Positions 1 to 8,208 of a stretch of DNA of 41,257 nucleotides are shown here, piece after piece (position 1 is the stretch's first letter; each line of letters begins with the position of its first letter). Below the pieces are notes generated by a model that was not told the DNA's origin, did not search any database, and saw nothing but the letters and a program-made list of their open reading frames with translations. The position numbers and the translations under genes are program-made. The DNA comes from a virus: IMG/VR virus record IMGVR_UViG_3300037843_000337, positions 1 to 41,257 of that record; one strand, given 5' to 3'.

Positions 1-50
1 ATGAGATCGATGCGCGCCTGCGTCTCGCGGGCATGAAGCCCGTCGCCTAA
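1..50 (+). CDS. Prohead protease, C-terminal fragment (cut by window edge)
   Basis: The last 15 codons of the protease gene that is complete at 39931-41169, read in phase from base 3 and ending at the TAA at 48-50 (EIDARLRLAGMKPVA). It is the same gene seen twice because the contig ends overlap. On the circular map the protease lies directly upstream of the major capsid gene, as in HK97-type phages. Confidence 0.9.
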   Translation, partial: EIDARLRLAGMKPVA

Positions 51-138
51 TCAAGTTTTGCAAGATCAAAGCCTTCATCCACGCCGGAAGCGGCCGGGCG
101 TAATCGCCCAGGTGGACGCGGGATCACGGAGAAACCCA
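1..138. repeat. Left copy of 138-base terminal direct repeat
   Basis: The first 138 bases repeat as the last 138 bases of the window, with a single difference (C at 127, T at 41246). The repeat cuts through the end of the prohead protease gene and the leader of the capsid gene. This is what an assembler gives for a circular or circularly permuted molecule, so I read it as an assembly overlap, not a biological terminal repeat. The unique genome length is then 41,119 bases. Confidence 0.9.
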
Positions 139-201
139 GCGCCGGGGGCGCCAGGCTGTCCCGAATTCAAATCCCCCCCACGGGGACCAAAGGAAAAGAC
201 C
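51..201 (+). promoter_or_regulatory. Structured leader upstream of the capsid gene
   Basis: This 151-base gap between protease and capsid genes is long for a module where neighbours usually touch. It holds two short GC hairpins: GGGCG-taat-CGCCC (96-109) and GCGCC-ggg-GGCGC (139-151). A purine-rich ribosome site (AAAGGAAAAGACC) lies just before the ATG at 202. It may be a leader that lets capsid protein be made in excess. No clear promoter boxes were seen. Confidence 0.4.
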
Positions 202-1743
202 ATGAGTCAATCACGACTACGCGAAATCGCGGAGAAGCTCGCCCAGCTCAATGAGCAGGCGCAGACCCACCGCCGTGCGATCGCCGACACTAAGTCGACG
301 ACCGATCAAAGGACCGTAGCTAAAGTAGCCTTCAACAAGATCATGGACGAGGTCGACGTTCTCACTGCCGAGCGCGACCAGATCCGCGACGACAACGCAC
401 GCGAAGCTCGCGCCCTGCGTCTCGATGCCGAGATGCGTGGTACCAGGCGTCCGCCACAGGATCCGATCGGCGGCGGAGACATCCCCGCCGCAATCGTCGC
501 CTACGATCGCGCCCTGCGCACTCACGGCGTCTCTGTGACCAAGCGCGGATCCGAGCTCATCTTCAAGAACCATGCCCTCGAGCATGTCTCGGCCGACATC
601 CGGCAGACCGTCGAGGATCTCAACTTCCGCTATTTCGAGGCCTTCCGGCGCTACTCGATCGCGTTCCAGATGGGCGACACAAACCGCTGCCCGGTCGAGG
701 ATCGCGAGATCATCTTCGGGCAAAACCCGGAATTCCGCGGCTTCCTGCTCGGCTCCAATATGGAGTTCAGCGATCGCGAGAAGCGTGACATGGGCATCGG
801 CTCGCTGTCGCTCGGCGGCTACTTCGTTCCCAAGGGCTTCGTCTACGAAGTGGAAGAGGCCTTGAAGTACTACGGCCCGATGCTGCAGGTTTCCGAGATC
901 ATGGACACCGCGACCGGCCAACCGCTGCCCTATCCCACCGACAACGACACCACGGTGTCAGGCGAGATCGTCGGCGAAGGTCAGCAGGTGACCGAGAAAG
1001 ACGTCGCCATCGGCCAGGTGCTCTTCGGAGCCTATAAGTTCTCCACGAGGATGATCAAGTTGAGCCTGGAATTGCTGCAGGACTCGGCCTTCCCGATGGA
1101 GAGCTACCTGAAAAAGAAAATGGCCATTCGTCTCGGCCGCGCCTATAACACCTACTTCACGGTGGGCACGGGCACGAACCAGCCGAACGGAATTGTTACG
1201 GCCGTCATCGCCGCTTGCGGCACTCCGACCGCGACTCCGGGGCAGGCCTATGGCGTGCCGCTGATCGCCGCGGGTTCGTCCACCAACACTGGTGGCGCCG
1301 AAACCGGTGGCACCAGCATCGGCTCGAAGGACCTCGACAATCTCGAGCACACCGTCGATCCTCTCTATCGCCGTGGCGCCGCGTACATGTTCCACGATCA
1401 GACGCTGCGCGTGATCAAAGTGCTGCTCGACAAATACGGCCGTCCGTTGTGGAAGCCGGGCGTGGCCACGGGAGATCCCGACCGGATCAATAACTATCCC
1501 TACCACATCAACAACGACATGACGCCGACGCCGGCCGTCGCCACCACGAACCAGAACACGGTTCTCTTCGGCGAGCTGAATAAGTACACCATCCGTCGCG
1601 TAAAAGAGCTGGGCATCCTGACCCTGCGCGAGCGCTTCGCCGACTATGGCCAATTGGCCTACATCGGCTTTGCCCGTGCCGACGGCCAGTTGCTTGACGC
1701 TGGCACCCACCCGATTTGCTACCTGCAGCAGGCGAGCAGCTAG
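202..1743 (+). CDS. Major capsid protein, HK97 fold
   Basis: 513 residues; forms the icosahedral shell. Residues 1 to about 75 are a charged coiled coil (REIAEKLAQLNEQA) like the scaffolding delta domain of HK97 capsid proteins. The rest has family hallmarks: GGYFVPKGF before the E-loop region, a stretch near LPYPTDNDT, an SLELLQDSAF helix, and a C-terminal DGQLLDAG segment. The frame is open upstream to base 58. I start at ATG 202 because a purine-rich ribosome site sits before it and the upstream residues do not resemble a protein. The protease sits just upstream, so the delta domain is probably cleaved during maturation, as in HK97. Confidence 0.95.
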   Translation: MSQSRLREIAEKLAQLNEQAQTHRRAIADTKSTTDQRTVAKVAFNKIMDEVDVLTAERDQIRDDNAREARALRLDAEMRGTRRPPQDPIGGGDIPAAIVAYDRALRTHGVSVTKRGSELIFKNHALEHVSADIRQTVEDLNFRYFEAFRRYSIAFQMGDTNRCPVEDREIIFGQNPEFRGFLLGSNMEFSDREKRDMGIGSLSLGGYFVPKGFVYEVEEALKYYGPMLQVSEIMDTATGQPLPYPTDNDTTVSGEIVGEGQQVTEKDVAIGQVLFGAYKFSTRMIKLSLELLQDSAFPMESYLKKKMAIRLGRAYNTYFTVGTGTNQPNGIVTAVIAACGTPTATPGQAYGVPLIAAGSSTNTGGAETGGTSIGSKDLDNLEHTVDPLYRRGAAYMFHDQTLRVIKVLLDKYGRPLWKPGVATGDPDRINNYPYHINNDMTPTPAVATTNQNTVLFGELNKYTIRRVKELGILTLRERFADYGQLAYIGFARADGQLLDAGTHPICYLQQASS

Positions 1744-1762
1744 TCGCAATTTCCGCAGCCTG

Positions 1763-1795
1763 GCTCTCGTCCCTGCCTTCAGTGGGGACGGGAGC
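1763..1795 (+). terminator. Strong hairpin after the capsid gene
   Basis: An 11-pair stem (1763-1773 with 1785-1795, one G-U pair) and an 11-base loop begin 19 bases after the capsid stop. No T-run follows, so it is more likely an mRNA-stabilising or partially terminating hairpin than a full terminator. It could protect the capsid message from 3' decay. Confidence 0.5.
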
Positions 1796-1842
1796 TGGAC
1801 CGCGCAACCGTTTTCTAATTCACATTCCGAGGAGCTACTCCC

Positions 1843-2310
1843 ATGACACAATTCACCACGCAAACTCCCGGCCCCATGGTCGGACCGAATTCTCCCGACT
1901 TTGATACTGTCGTCGGGCAGAGCAGCAATCTGCCTTTCCAGTTCGAAGTTCTTACTGGCACGACTGACGTCATCACCGGTGGCGCGGGCGCCCTTGAATT
2001 ACCTCCAGGGTTGAGCGCGGCAACCGTGGTGCCGATCTGCGGCACCTCATTCATCGAGACCGCCGGCGTCGATGCCTGCACTCTCGCTACCCCCGTGGCC
2101 GGCGCGCCGTCCGCTGGAGGGAACGACGGTCTTGAAATCACCATCATCGACAACAGCGGCCACGCCCATACCGTGACCACGGCGGCCAATAAAATCACGC
2201 CGTCTCATCACCTGATCACGTTCGGGGGCACCCAGGGAAGCTTCGTCACTCTGGTGGCCCGCAACGGCTTCTGGATCCCGGTCCAGCAGGCCGGCGTCAC
2301 GATCAGTTAG
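1843..2310 (+). CDS. Putative head decoration or minor head protein
   Basis: 155 residues with a strong ribosome site (GAGGAGCTACTCCC then ATG). No signal peptide, no membrane segment. The sequence is Gly/Thr/Val-rich with predicted beta strands, ending in GSFVTLVARNGFWIPVQQAG. It follows the capsid gene and is flanked by strong hairpins on both sides, which suggests a separately tuned, abundant product. Position and composition fit a capsid-decorating protein, but I do not recognise the family, so this is inference. A trimeric spike or collar protein is another possibility. Confidence 0.6.
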   Translation: MTQFTTQTPGPMVGPNSPDFDTVVGQSSNLPFQFEVLTGTTDVITGGAGALELPPGLSAATVVPICGTSFIETAGVDACTLATPVAGAPSAGGNDGLEITIIDNSGHAHTVTTAANKITPSHHLITFGGTQGSFVTLVARNGFWIPVQQAGVTIS

Positions 2311-2344
2311 CAGCGAGCAGAGAGAGCGGAATCCATCCTGCCGA

Positions 2345-2377
2345 CCGCGCCGAGGGAGAACCTGCCCTCGCGCGCGG
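2345..2377 (+). terminator. Hairpin after the decoration-like gene
   Basis: Arms 2345-2356 and 2365-2377 pair over 12 positions with one bulge (CCGCGC/CGAGGG against CCCTCG/GCGCGG) around an 8-base loop. No T-run follows. Together with the hairpin at 1763-1795 it brackets the 1843-2310 gene, probably creating differently stable mRNA segments. Confidence 0.45.
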
Positions 2378-2421
2378 CCGGCTTCCCGAGAGCCTGGGTC
2401 CCGAGAACTTGGAGAAGCGAA

Positions 2422-2631
2422 ATGTCTGAAAGCATTCCAAAGCTCGTCACCGTCCGGATCCGCGAGAGCGGCCAATGCGCAGAATTTCTGCCTGACGTCG
2501 CGCGCGCCATGCTGGCGAGCGGCGTCGCCGAAGAAATCGCACGCAGCGCCAAACCCGAGAGCGCCATGGTAAAGCCGGCCTCAGAGCAAGCGGTCTCGCA
2601 GACCGCAGCGCGTGCGCGCGGGCGCCGCTGA
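2422..2631 (+). CDS. Small hypothetical head-region protein
   Basis: 69 residues, preceded by GGAGAAGCGA. The middle is Ala-rich and helical (VARAMLASGVAEEIARSA) and the tail is basic (ARARGRR). It stops 8 bases before the connector gene, so it belongs to the head operon. No family recognised. Small proteins with an Ala-rich helix and a basic tail at this locus are common in siphovirus head modules, but their role is usually unknown. Confidence 0.65.
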   Translation: MSESIPKLVTVRIRESGQCAEFLPDVARAMLASGVAEEIARSAKPESAMVKPASEQAVSQTAARARGRR

Positions 2632-2639
2632 GAATTTAG

Positions 2640-3572
2640 ATGGGCTACATCGTCGAAGAATATCCGCCGGCAGTTGAGCCAGTCGTTCTCGCCCAGGCGA
2701 AGAACTGGCTGCGCGTTCCGCAGGTCGTCACCAACGATGACTTGCTGATCGCGGGATACGTTCAGGCCGCGCGCGAAGAAGTAGAACGGATCACCGGACG
2801 CAGTCTCATCAACAAGGGCTACCGGCAGTCGCTCGACAGCTTTCCCTATTTCACCGACTCGGTCATGTCGCAGATGGCCTACCCGCCAGCGTATTACTCG
2901 CTGCCGCGGTACTCGACGACCTTGTGGAACTATTCGCAGATGATCAAACTGCTGCGTTCGCCGCTGCAGTCGATCACTTCTCTCAGTTACACCGACGACC
3001 AGAGCGATCTGGTCGATCACATCTACCCCGCGCTTTTCGGCTGGCTTCCGCTCACCGAGTACTCGCTGGCCGAATCGATCGAAGATCCAAACGGCAATCA
3101 GCAGCAGGTCTCGACCGTTCAGAACGGGAATGAAAACGGCACTTATCTTTCCGGCGCAACCACGCCTAGCTGGGCTACGACGCCAGGCGCGACGACGACC
3201 GACGGCATGCAGTTGATCTGGACCTGCATCGGCCCGGCGCCTGAGGGAAGTTTTATTTACGATGCAGACAGCGCACCGCCGCGAATCTTCCCACTGCCCG
3301 GCTCCTTCTGGCCTTCGTGCCTCTACGTTCCAAACGCCGTGCAGGTGCACTTCATCGCCGGCTACGGCCAGATCCCGTGGGGCAATGGCACCCCGACTAA
3401 CAACACTTGCGAGATCCCGATGGGCTTGATCAAGCTGCTGTTGCAGCTTCTGGCTCACTGGTACCACAACCGCGAACCGGTCGTCGCCGGCACTCCGGGA
3501 ATCGTCCCCATGCACCTAGTAAGTCAGCTGTGGCACTGGCGCGTGATCGACGTCGCGCAGACCCGCGGCTAA
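2640..3572 (+). CDS. Head-tail connector protein, gp6-like, with an inserted module
   Basis: 310 residues. The N-terminus (PVVLAQAKNWLRVP, then DDLLIAGYVQAAREEVERITGRSLI) is the helical pattern of gp6/gp15-type connectors that dock on the portal. The C-terminus (GLIKLLLQLLAHWYHNREPV) is the typical last helix of that family. The family is usually 100-200 residues; here an internal stretch of about 100 residues intervenes, carrying a TTPSWATTPG...TTTDG...WTCIG motif that also appears in the tail tip protein at 19274-21937. The fold call is good; the role of the insert is unknown. Confidence 0.85.
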   Translation: MGYIVEEYPPAVEPVVLAQAKNWLRVPQVVTNDDLLIAGYVQAAREEVERITGRSLINKGYRQSLDSFPYFTDSVMSQMAYPPAYYSLPRYSTTLWNYSQMIKLLRSPLQSITSLSYTDDQSDLVDHIYPALFGWLPLTEYSLAESIEDPNGNQQQVSTVQNGNENGTYLSGATTPSWATTPGATTTDGMQLIWTCIGPAPEGSFIYDADSAPPRIFPLPGSFWPSCLYVPNAVQVHFIAGYGQIPWGNGTPTNNTCEIPMGLIKLLLQLLAHWYHNREPVVAGTPGIVPMHLVSQLWHWRVIDVAQTRG

Positions 3573-3608
3573 GTTCTGGAATTCAACTTTTTTCGAGGAG
3601 ACTAATCC

Positions 3609-4028
3609 ATGTTCCGCAAAATCACCGCTGTCGTTTCCATGCTCACGTTCGTCGCCGTGCTGGCCTTTGCCTCGCAGACGCCGCTCACCCCGACGCAGCT
3701 CAAGCAAAACAATTATTCCGTAGTGGCCGGCGATCTCACCGTCGCCCCCGTTGCCTGCGATGCGGTCAATGGGAACTCTTTCACCGTCACCGGGCAAGAG
3801 ATCCTCGTGGTGCAGAACTCGGGCGCCAGCGCCTACACCTTCACGGTGCAGAGCGTTGCCGATCCCTTCGGACGCACCGACAGCAGTCTGACGAATTACA
3901 GCGTCGCAGCCAGCGGCATCGCAATGATCGAGATGAAGTATCTGATCGGCTGGCAACAGACGGGACAGGTCGTCTACACCAGCTGCAGCAACGCCTCGCT
4001 GAAGTTCGCGATCGTTCGGTGGCAATAG
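3609..4028 (+). CDS. Secreted form of a phage head/neck-associated protein
   Basis: 139 residues. Residues 1-22 are a classic Sec signal peptide: FRK, then hydrophobic AVVSMLTFVAVLAF, then an ASQ cleavage region. The mature part, with NGNSFTVTGQEILVVQN, DPFGRTDSSL and a C-terminal SLKFAIV strand, resembles a beta-sandwich protein I recall near siphovirus head-tail joining genes. Virion proteins assemble in the cytoplasm, so a signal peptide here is odd. Ribosome site is CGAGGAG before ATG. It is the first of six signal-peptide genes in this module. Confidence 0.75.
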   Translation: MFRKITAVVSMLTFVAVLAFASQTPLTPTQLKQNNYSVVAGDLTVAPVACDAVNGNSFTVTGQEILVVQNSGASAYTFTVQSVADPFGRTDSSLTNYSVAASGIAMIEMKYLIGWQQTGQVVYTSCSNASLKFAIVRWQ

Positions 4029-4412
4029 TTGCCCCTACGCCGGCTTAGCCAGGTGCCTCCGCCGGCCGGAGGCTACACGCCGATCGGCGCGATGACCCGG
4101 CAGATCACGTTCTACCTTTCGGGGATCCGCAGCGTGGTCGACGGCAGCACGGGACCGCCCGCGGCTTATGGGACGTCCTGGGCGGCATTTCGCGCCCTGC
4201 AGGGCCAGGAGCTCGACAAAGCGCAGCAGATTGCGCAAAAGGTCACGCACCTGGTCGTCATCCCGTACCAGCCGGGCATCGTCGAGTCGATGACCTTGCA
4301 ACTGGAGCAGCGCATGTTCCAGACCATGGGCATCGAGGATCCTGACGAAATGCACATCGAGCTGCGGCTCTACGTCATGGAGATTGGCCAGAACGCTGGC
4401 CAGCAAAGCTGA
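4029..4412 (+). CDS. Head-tail adaptor, SPP1 gp16-type
   Basis: Up to 127 residues. The pattern RQITFYLSG...SWAAFRALQGQEL..AQQIAQKVTHLVVIPYQPGI...DPDEMHIELRLYVMEI matches the head-tail joining (head-closure) family that seals the portal channel. The start is uncertain: TTG 4029 directly follows the previous stop, GTG 4053 and ATG 4092 are alternatives, and the family match begins near ATG 4092. A GGAGG at 4067-4071 and the palindrome CGCCGATCGGCG (4078-4089) precede that ATG. Confidence 0.85.
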   Translation: MPLRRLSQVPPPAGGYTPIGAMTRQITFYLSGIRSVVDGSTGPPAAYGTSWAAFRALQGQELDKAQQIAQKVTHLVVIPYQPGIVESMTLQLEQRMFQTMGIEDPDEMHIELRLYVMEIGQNAGQQS

Positions 4413-4492
4413 TGACGCTGAAAACTTTTTGCGAAGCTCACGGCCTCTGGATCTTCTGCCTGCTGGTGCTGGCGTGCGCGTTCGCCCGGTAA
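4412..4492 (+). CDS. Tiny membrane peptide, 26 residues
   Basis: ATG at 4412 overlaps the stop of the head-tail adaptor, so it could be translated by coupling. The product is MTLKTFCEAHG followed by a hydrophobic helix LWIFCLLVLACAFA and one Arg, enough for a single membrane span. It ends 6 bases before the next start. It may be real, or just an open stretch; no family known. Confidence 0.35.
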   Translation: MTLKTFCEAHGLWIFCLLVLACAFAR

Positions 4493-4498
4493 TTCACG

Positions 4499-5452
4499 AT
4501 GGCGCCGATACTTCCCGCGCTCTATGCGCAGCTCGCCGCACAAACACCGATCCAGCAACTGATCGGACCAGGCGCCTATAACGGAGCGCCGGCGAATGCG
4601 GTCAGCGCGTTCTTCTTCGGCGCCGCTTCGAAGCAGCCGCCGGCACGCTTCATCGTCATCAACGTGCTCAACGCGCCGCCGGCCGCGACCACGCTCAGCC
4701 AGACGACGGCGCTGATCGATGGCGAGTTTCAGTTCGATAGCTACGCCGAAAGCCAACTGGTCGCTCGCCAGATCTCGGAAACGATCCGCGGGCTGCTGAT
4801 TGACCTGGTCGGGACGTCTCTGCCGAACGGCGTCACCATCACGTTCACCGAGAACACGGTCGATCGTGATCTCGGATACGAGATCGGCGGAGAAAGCTAT
4901 GTCTTCCGGTCGCTCCTGCGGCTGCGCGCCTTCTACAACGAAAGCGGAGGCACGCTGCCCCCTGGCCCGAATCTGTACACGGGGTACGGCGCACCAAGCA
5001 CGCTGCACAACAATGACGATCTCTACTACAACCTCACGAACGGAAATCTCTATGAGCAGCAGAATTACTCCTGGGAGCTCGTCGGCAACATCCCGGTGGG
5101 CGGAGGCGACGAGATGACGCCGAGCTCGCTGTTCCACCTGGTTGCCGCTGCCGGCACCAACGCCAATCTGATCAAGAACGCTTCGGGCCTGGTCACCGGC
5201 TGGAAAGTTTTGAACGACACCGAGTATCCGATCTACGTGAAGCTCTTCAACCTGGCGACGGCGCCGGTTCCTGGATCGAGCACGCCACAGCAGACGATCG
5301 GCGTGCAGGCCGGCGAGAGCGCCGAAGTCTCGATCAATGGCGGCATCACGTACTCCGCTGGGATTGGCCTCGCCATCACCAAGGGGATCGCGGACCTCGA
5401 CGCGACGGCCGTCGCTGCCGGCGACTGCGTCGTCGATGTTTTCTGGCAATAG
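4499..5452 (+). CDS. Tail terminator-like protein fused to a beta domain
   Basis: 317 residues. Residues 1 to about 160 (LPALYAQLAAQTPIQQLIG, ...IDGEFQFDSYAESQLVARQISETIRGLL, ...YVFRSLLRLRAFY) follow the DUF3168/gp17-like tail-completion pattern that caps the tail tube. Residues about 204-317 are a separate beta domain that recurs at the C-terminus of the next gene (its residues 213-322): IYVKLFNLATAP against VYMRFYNTASAP, and GIADLDATAVAAGD against GIADTDTTATAAND. The fusion links a core tail part to a domain shared with a secreted protein. Confidence 0.75.
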   Translation: MAPILPALYAQLAAQTPIQQLIGPGAYNGAPANAVSAFFFGAASKQPPARFIVINVLNAPPAATTLSQTTALIDGEFQFDSYAESQLVARQISETIRGLLIDLVGTSLPNGVTITFTENTVDRDLGYEIGGESYVFRSLLRLRAFYNESGGTLPPGPNLYTGYGAPSTLHNNDDLYYNLTNGNLYEQQNYSWELVGNIPVGGGDEMTPSSLFHLVAAAGTNANLIKNASGLVTGWKVLNDTEYPIYVKLFNLATAPVPGSSTPQQTIGVQAGESAEVSINGGITYSAGIGLAITKGIADLDATAVAAGDCVVDVFWQ

Positions 5453-5487
5453 TTTTTCGACTCCAAAAGAAAAAGGAACCTTCGATT

Positions 5488-6456
5488 ATGAAACTCGTGA
5501 AGCTCTTCGCTCTGCTCTTCGTTTTCTGCTCGCTCGCGCTGGCGCAGCAGCCCGTCAACGTCACCCAGTGGGACGCCACCACGCTTGGGGCGCCCTCCGC
5601 CTACGGAACCGCGCCCGGCGCGGTCAACGTTATGGGTGTGAATGCTTACGTCACGAACAACGTCCCGGTCACCGAGTCGGGCACGTGGAACGTGCGCGTC
5701 ACCGGCAACGCCGGCGGAATCTTCGACACCACTGCGGGCGCCACCGCGGCCGCCGACTCGCTTGAAGTGGGAGCCGTCTATAACAGCTCGGCGCCCACAC
5801 CCTCTACGGGACAGCAGGAACCGCTGCAGCTCGATTCCGCAGCCAATCTGCTCGTCAACGTGAAGGCCGCGCTGCCCACTGGCAGCAACACCATCGGCAA
5901 GGTCGATCTGTTGGGCAACAGCGGCGTCGCGCTGGACGTGGCCGCGGGCGCGACCGCCGCAACGAACTCGGTTCTGACTGGCGGCGTTTACAACTCGGGC
6001 GGCGTTTCGCCCTCTACGGGCCAGCAGGAGCCCTTACAGCTCGATTCCGCGGGACGCGTGCTCGTCAATTGCACCGGCTGCTCGGCGGGTTCGACTGTGC
6101 AGCTGATTCCGGGAACGAGTGGCGGCGTGACTATGTCGCACTTGCTCGCCGCGGCCAGCACCAACGGCACCGTGCTGAAAGGCTCTTCCGGCCAGCTCTA
6201 TGGAGCGGCCATCTACAACAACGCGGCCTATCCCGTCTACATGCGGTTCTACAACACCGCGTCCGCGCCCACCGTCGGAACGACCACGATCGTCTATGAA
6301 GTTCCGGTGCAGGCCGGCACAGAGCGCGAAGTTCACTCCGATGAAGGCCTGGCATTTTCAAGCGGCATCGCGTACTCGCTCACCAAAGGCATTGCCGATA
6401 CGGATACGACTGCCACGGCAGCCAACGATGCCAGCATGGACCTGATCTACAAATGA
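5488..6456 (+). CDS. Secreted repeat protein with virion-type domains
   Basis: 322 residues. Signal peptide: MKLVKLFALLFVFCSLALAQQ. It continues with PVNVTQWD, a start seen in phage structural beta proteins. Residues about 81-127 and 150-196 are an internal repeat (AGATAA...VYNS...PSTGQQEPLQLDSA...LLVN), and residues 213-322 are the beta domain shared with the upstream tail terminator-like protein. Ribosome site AAAAGGAACC. The combination suggests an exported protein built from virion modules. Its job, possibly surface display on the host or a periplasmic role, is not known. Confidence 0.75.
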   Translation: MKLVKLFALLFVFCSLALAQQPVNVTQWDATTLGAPSAYGTAPGAVNVMGVNAYVTNNVPVTESGTWNVRVTGNAGGIFDTTAGATAAADSLEVGAVYNSSAPTPSTGQQEPLQLDSAANLLVNVKAALPTGSNTIGKVDLLGNSGVALDVAAGATAATNSVLTGGVYNSGGVSPSTGQQEPLQLDSAGRVLVNCTGCSAGSTVQLIPGTSGGVTMSHLLAAASTNGTVLKGSSGQLYGAAIYNNAAYPVYMRFYNTASAPTVGTTTIVYEVPVQAGTEREVHSDEGLAFSSGIAYSLTKGIADTDTTATAANDASMDLIYK

Positions 6457-6809
6457 ATCGATTTTCCCTCTTCGCTTTTTTCTTCGGCGCGACGCTTGCG
6501 TTGGGACAGGCTGCGCCGGCGCCGGCCCAGCCTGCGCCTCCACCGGCCGTCACGGTGAGCGATGCCGCCTATCCGTTTCCGATCGAGGAGCGCAGCAAGA
6601 TCCGCGATCTGCAATTCGAGCATGACGAGCTGGAGATCGAGAACCAGAAGATGCTGGTGAAGATCGAACAGAACCGACAGCGCCAGGCGGCGCTGATGGA
6701 TGCGGTGAAGTTCAACGCCTACCAGTTCGCGCAGGCGAAACACATCGACCTCGACGTCTACGACCTCGACGCGAAAGAGATCAAGTTCGTGCGGAAGAAG
6801 GGCAAATGA
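6453..6809 (+). CDS. Secreted coiled-coil protein
   Basis: 118 residues. ATG overlaps the previous stop (ATGA), implying translational coupling. A signal peptide (MNRFSLFAFFFGATLALGQ) leads to a Pro/Ala linker (APAPAQPAPPPA). A charged coiled coil follows, from about residue 48 to 90 (KIRDLQFEHDELEIEN, KIEQNRQRQAALMDAV). The tail is basic. It could oligomerise in the periplasm. No family recognised. Confidence 0.7.
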   Translation: MNRFSLFAFFFGATLALGQAAPAPAQPAPPPAVTVSDAAYPFPIEERSKIRDLQFEHDELEIENQKMLVKIEQNRQRQAALMDAVKFNAYQFAQAKHIDLDVYDLDAKEIKFVRKKGK

Positions 6810-7483
6810 TCCGACGATTCGCAGTCTTGCTTCTGCTGGCTTCGGGCGTCCTCGCGTTCGCGCAGCAGCCCGTAAATCCAGGCGTCGTGCAGACCTCGCC
6901 GGCAAATGGCTCAGCCTATTCGCAAGGCGCTCAGGCGCAGCCCAACGTCGGCACCGACGGGAATCTGTGGACCAGCATCCAGCCGGCGCTGCGTCCGGCC
7001 AGCTACGCCGCCTCGAAGTCATTCGCCGGCAGCTCGACTACAGACAACGCAGCCCTTTACGGAAACTCTTCGAACACGGTTCTCGTGACGCGCGTTCTCG
7101 TCTCCTGCGTCCAGACCACTGCCGGAATTATTACGCTCAGCATGATCAAGCGCTCCTCGGCCGATACGGGCGGCACTTCAGCTTTGATGACGAGTGTCCC
7201 GGACGATTCGACATTTTCCGCCGCAGTCTCAGTGCCGATTTCCTATACCAGCACAGGGCCAACCGTAGGCACGCCAGTCGGCAACGTCGACACCTATCAA
7301 CTAGGCTGCATGGCGGCGGCTACGGCTTCTCCGAACGACATTTACATTCTCGACCGGCGTCTGAAGCCGATCGTGCTTCGCGGCACCGCTCAGCAGCTCG
7401 CGGTGAATTTTGGCGGGGCGATCACTGGCGGCAATCTTACGGTTACCTTTGAGTGGGAAGAAATCGCGACCATCACGCCATGA
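6806..7483 (+). CDS. Secreted beta-rich protein
   Basis: 225 residues; start overlaps the previous stop (ATGA). Signal peptide MIRRFAVLLLLASGVLAFAQ, then QPVNPGVV, echoing the QQPVNV start of the gene at 5488. The remainder is Ser/Thr/Ala-rich and predicted beta (TVLVTRVLVSC, RLKPIVLRGTAQQLAVNFGG, LTVTFEWEEI). The last segment resembles jelly-roll-like proteins I associate with phage structural regions, but I cannot name a family. Second-to-last in the ATGA-linked chain 5488-8190. Confidence 0.65.
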   Translation: MIRRFAVLLLLASGVLAFAQQPVNPGVVQTSPANGSAYSQGAQAQPNVGTDGNLWTSIQPALRPASYAASKSFAGSSTTDNAALYGNSSNTVLVTRVLVSCVQTTAGIITLSMIKRSSADTGGTSALMTSVPDDSTFSAAVSVPISYTSTGPTVGTPVGNVDTYQLGCMAAATASPNDIYILDRRLKPIVLRGTAQQLAVNFGGAITGGNLTVTFEWEEIATITP

Positions 7484-8190
7484 GAAAGCTGCTGGCGGTT
7501 TTCCTGTTTGTGCTGATCCTGATCGGCTCGCCGTACGGGTGGGCGACGGCCTCCTGGGTTGGCGGAGCCAAGAACGACGCGACCGGCAGCGTCACAACCA
7601 TCACCGTTACCTATAGTCCGACGGCGGGAAACACCCTTGTGATCTTTCTTGAGACCGCCCCCGTCTCGGGGGGATCGTGCGCCGATAACAACAGCAATGC
7701 GCTGACGGTCGGGCCGACCATTTCCGCTACCGAATACCAGAGTTCCTACTATGGCACCGCGATCACGGGTGCGACATCCTATACCTGCACCTGGACGACG
7801 AGCACTGAGGCGGGCATCGTGCTCGGAGAATACTCCGGGGTCAGCTCGGTGAACGCCAGCCTTTCCGGAAACACGAACAGCGGAAACAGCGCAACCGCCT
7901 CGGTTACGGTCACAACCCAGGACGCGAACGACTGGATCGCTTGCGGGCTGGGGGATACCTCGGACACGTTGACCGGCAGCGTGGGAACCCAGCGCGAGCA
8001 GGTGGCGGCATCCACAAAAAAAATTACGCTCGTCGATAACACTTCGAGCTCGGCCGGCAGCCTGACCTGCGCAGCGACTTTGACCTCCACCGGATGGGTG
8101 GGGATCGCGCTCGAACTGCGCACCACCTCGGCAGTTTCGGTTTCACAGTTCGACAAACGGCGGAAGCTCACACGCTTGGGCGTTCTCTAA
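7480..8190 (+). CDS. Secreted or surface beta protein with EYSGV motif
   Basis: 236 residues. Start ATG 7480 overlaps the previous stop. N-terminal hydrophobic segment MRKLLAVFLFVLILIGSPYGWATA. The body has strands GNTLVIFLETA and TSYTCTWTTSTEAGIVLGEYSGV, then alternating Ser/Thr strands and GWVGIALELRT. I recall that TWTTS...EYSGV pattern from bacterial surface and phage proteins of unknown function. The C-terminus is basic (FDKRRKLTRLG). Whether it is released or membrane-bound cannot be decided from sequence. Confidence 0.65.
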   Translation: MRKLLAVFLFVLILIGSPYGWATASWVGGAKNDATGSVTTITVTYSPTAGNTLVIFLETAPVSGGSCADNNSNALTVGPTISATEYQSSYYGTAITGATSYTCTWTTSTEAGIVLGEYSGVSSVNASLSGNTNSGNSATASVTVTTQDANDWIACGLGDTSDTLTGSVGTQREQVAASTKKITLVDNTSSSAGSLTCAATLTSTGWVGIALELRTTSAVSVSQFDKRRKLTRLGVL

Positions 8191-8208
8191 ATTTGAAGGA
8201 AAAAGACA

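Noticed and set aside
1-138. Long terminal repeats or transposon ends
   Set aside because: The repeats are direct, cut through a gene that is complete when joined, and there is no transposase. Assembly overlap of a circular map explains them.
58-201. N-terminal 48-codon extension of the capsid gene
   Set aside because: The extension is Pro/Arg/Gly-rich with no resemblance to the family and overlaps leader hairpins. A good ribosome site precedes ATG 202.
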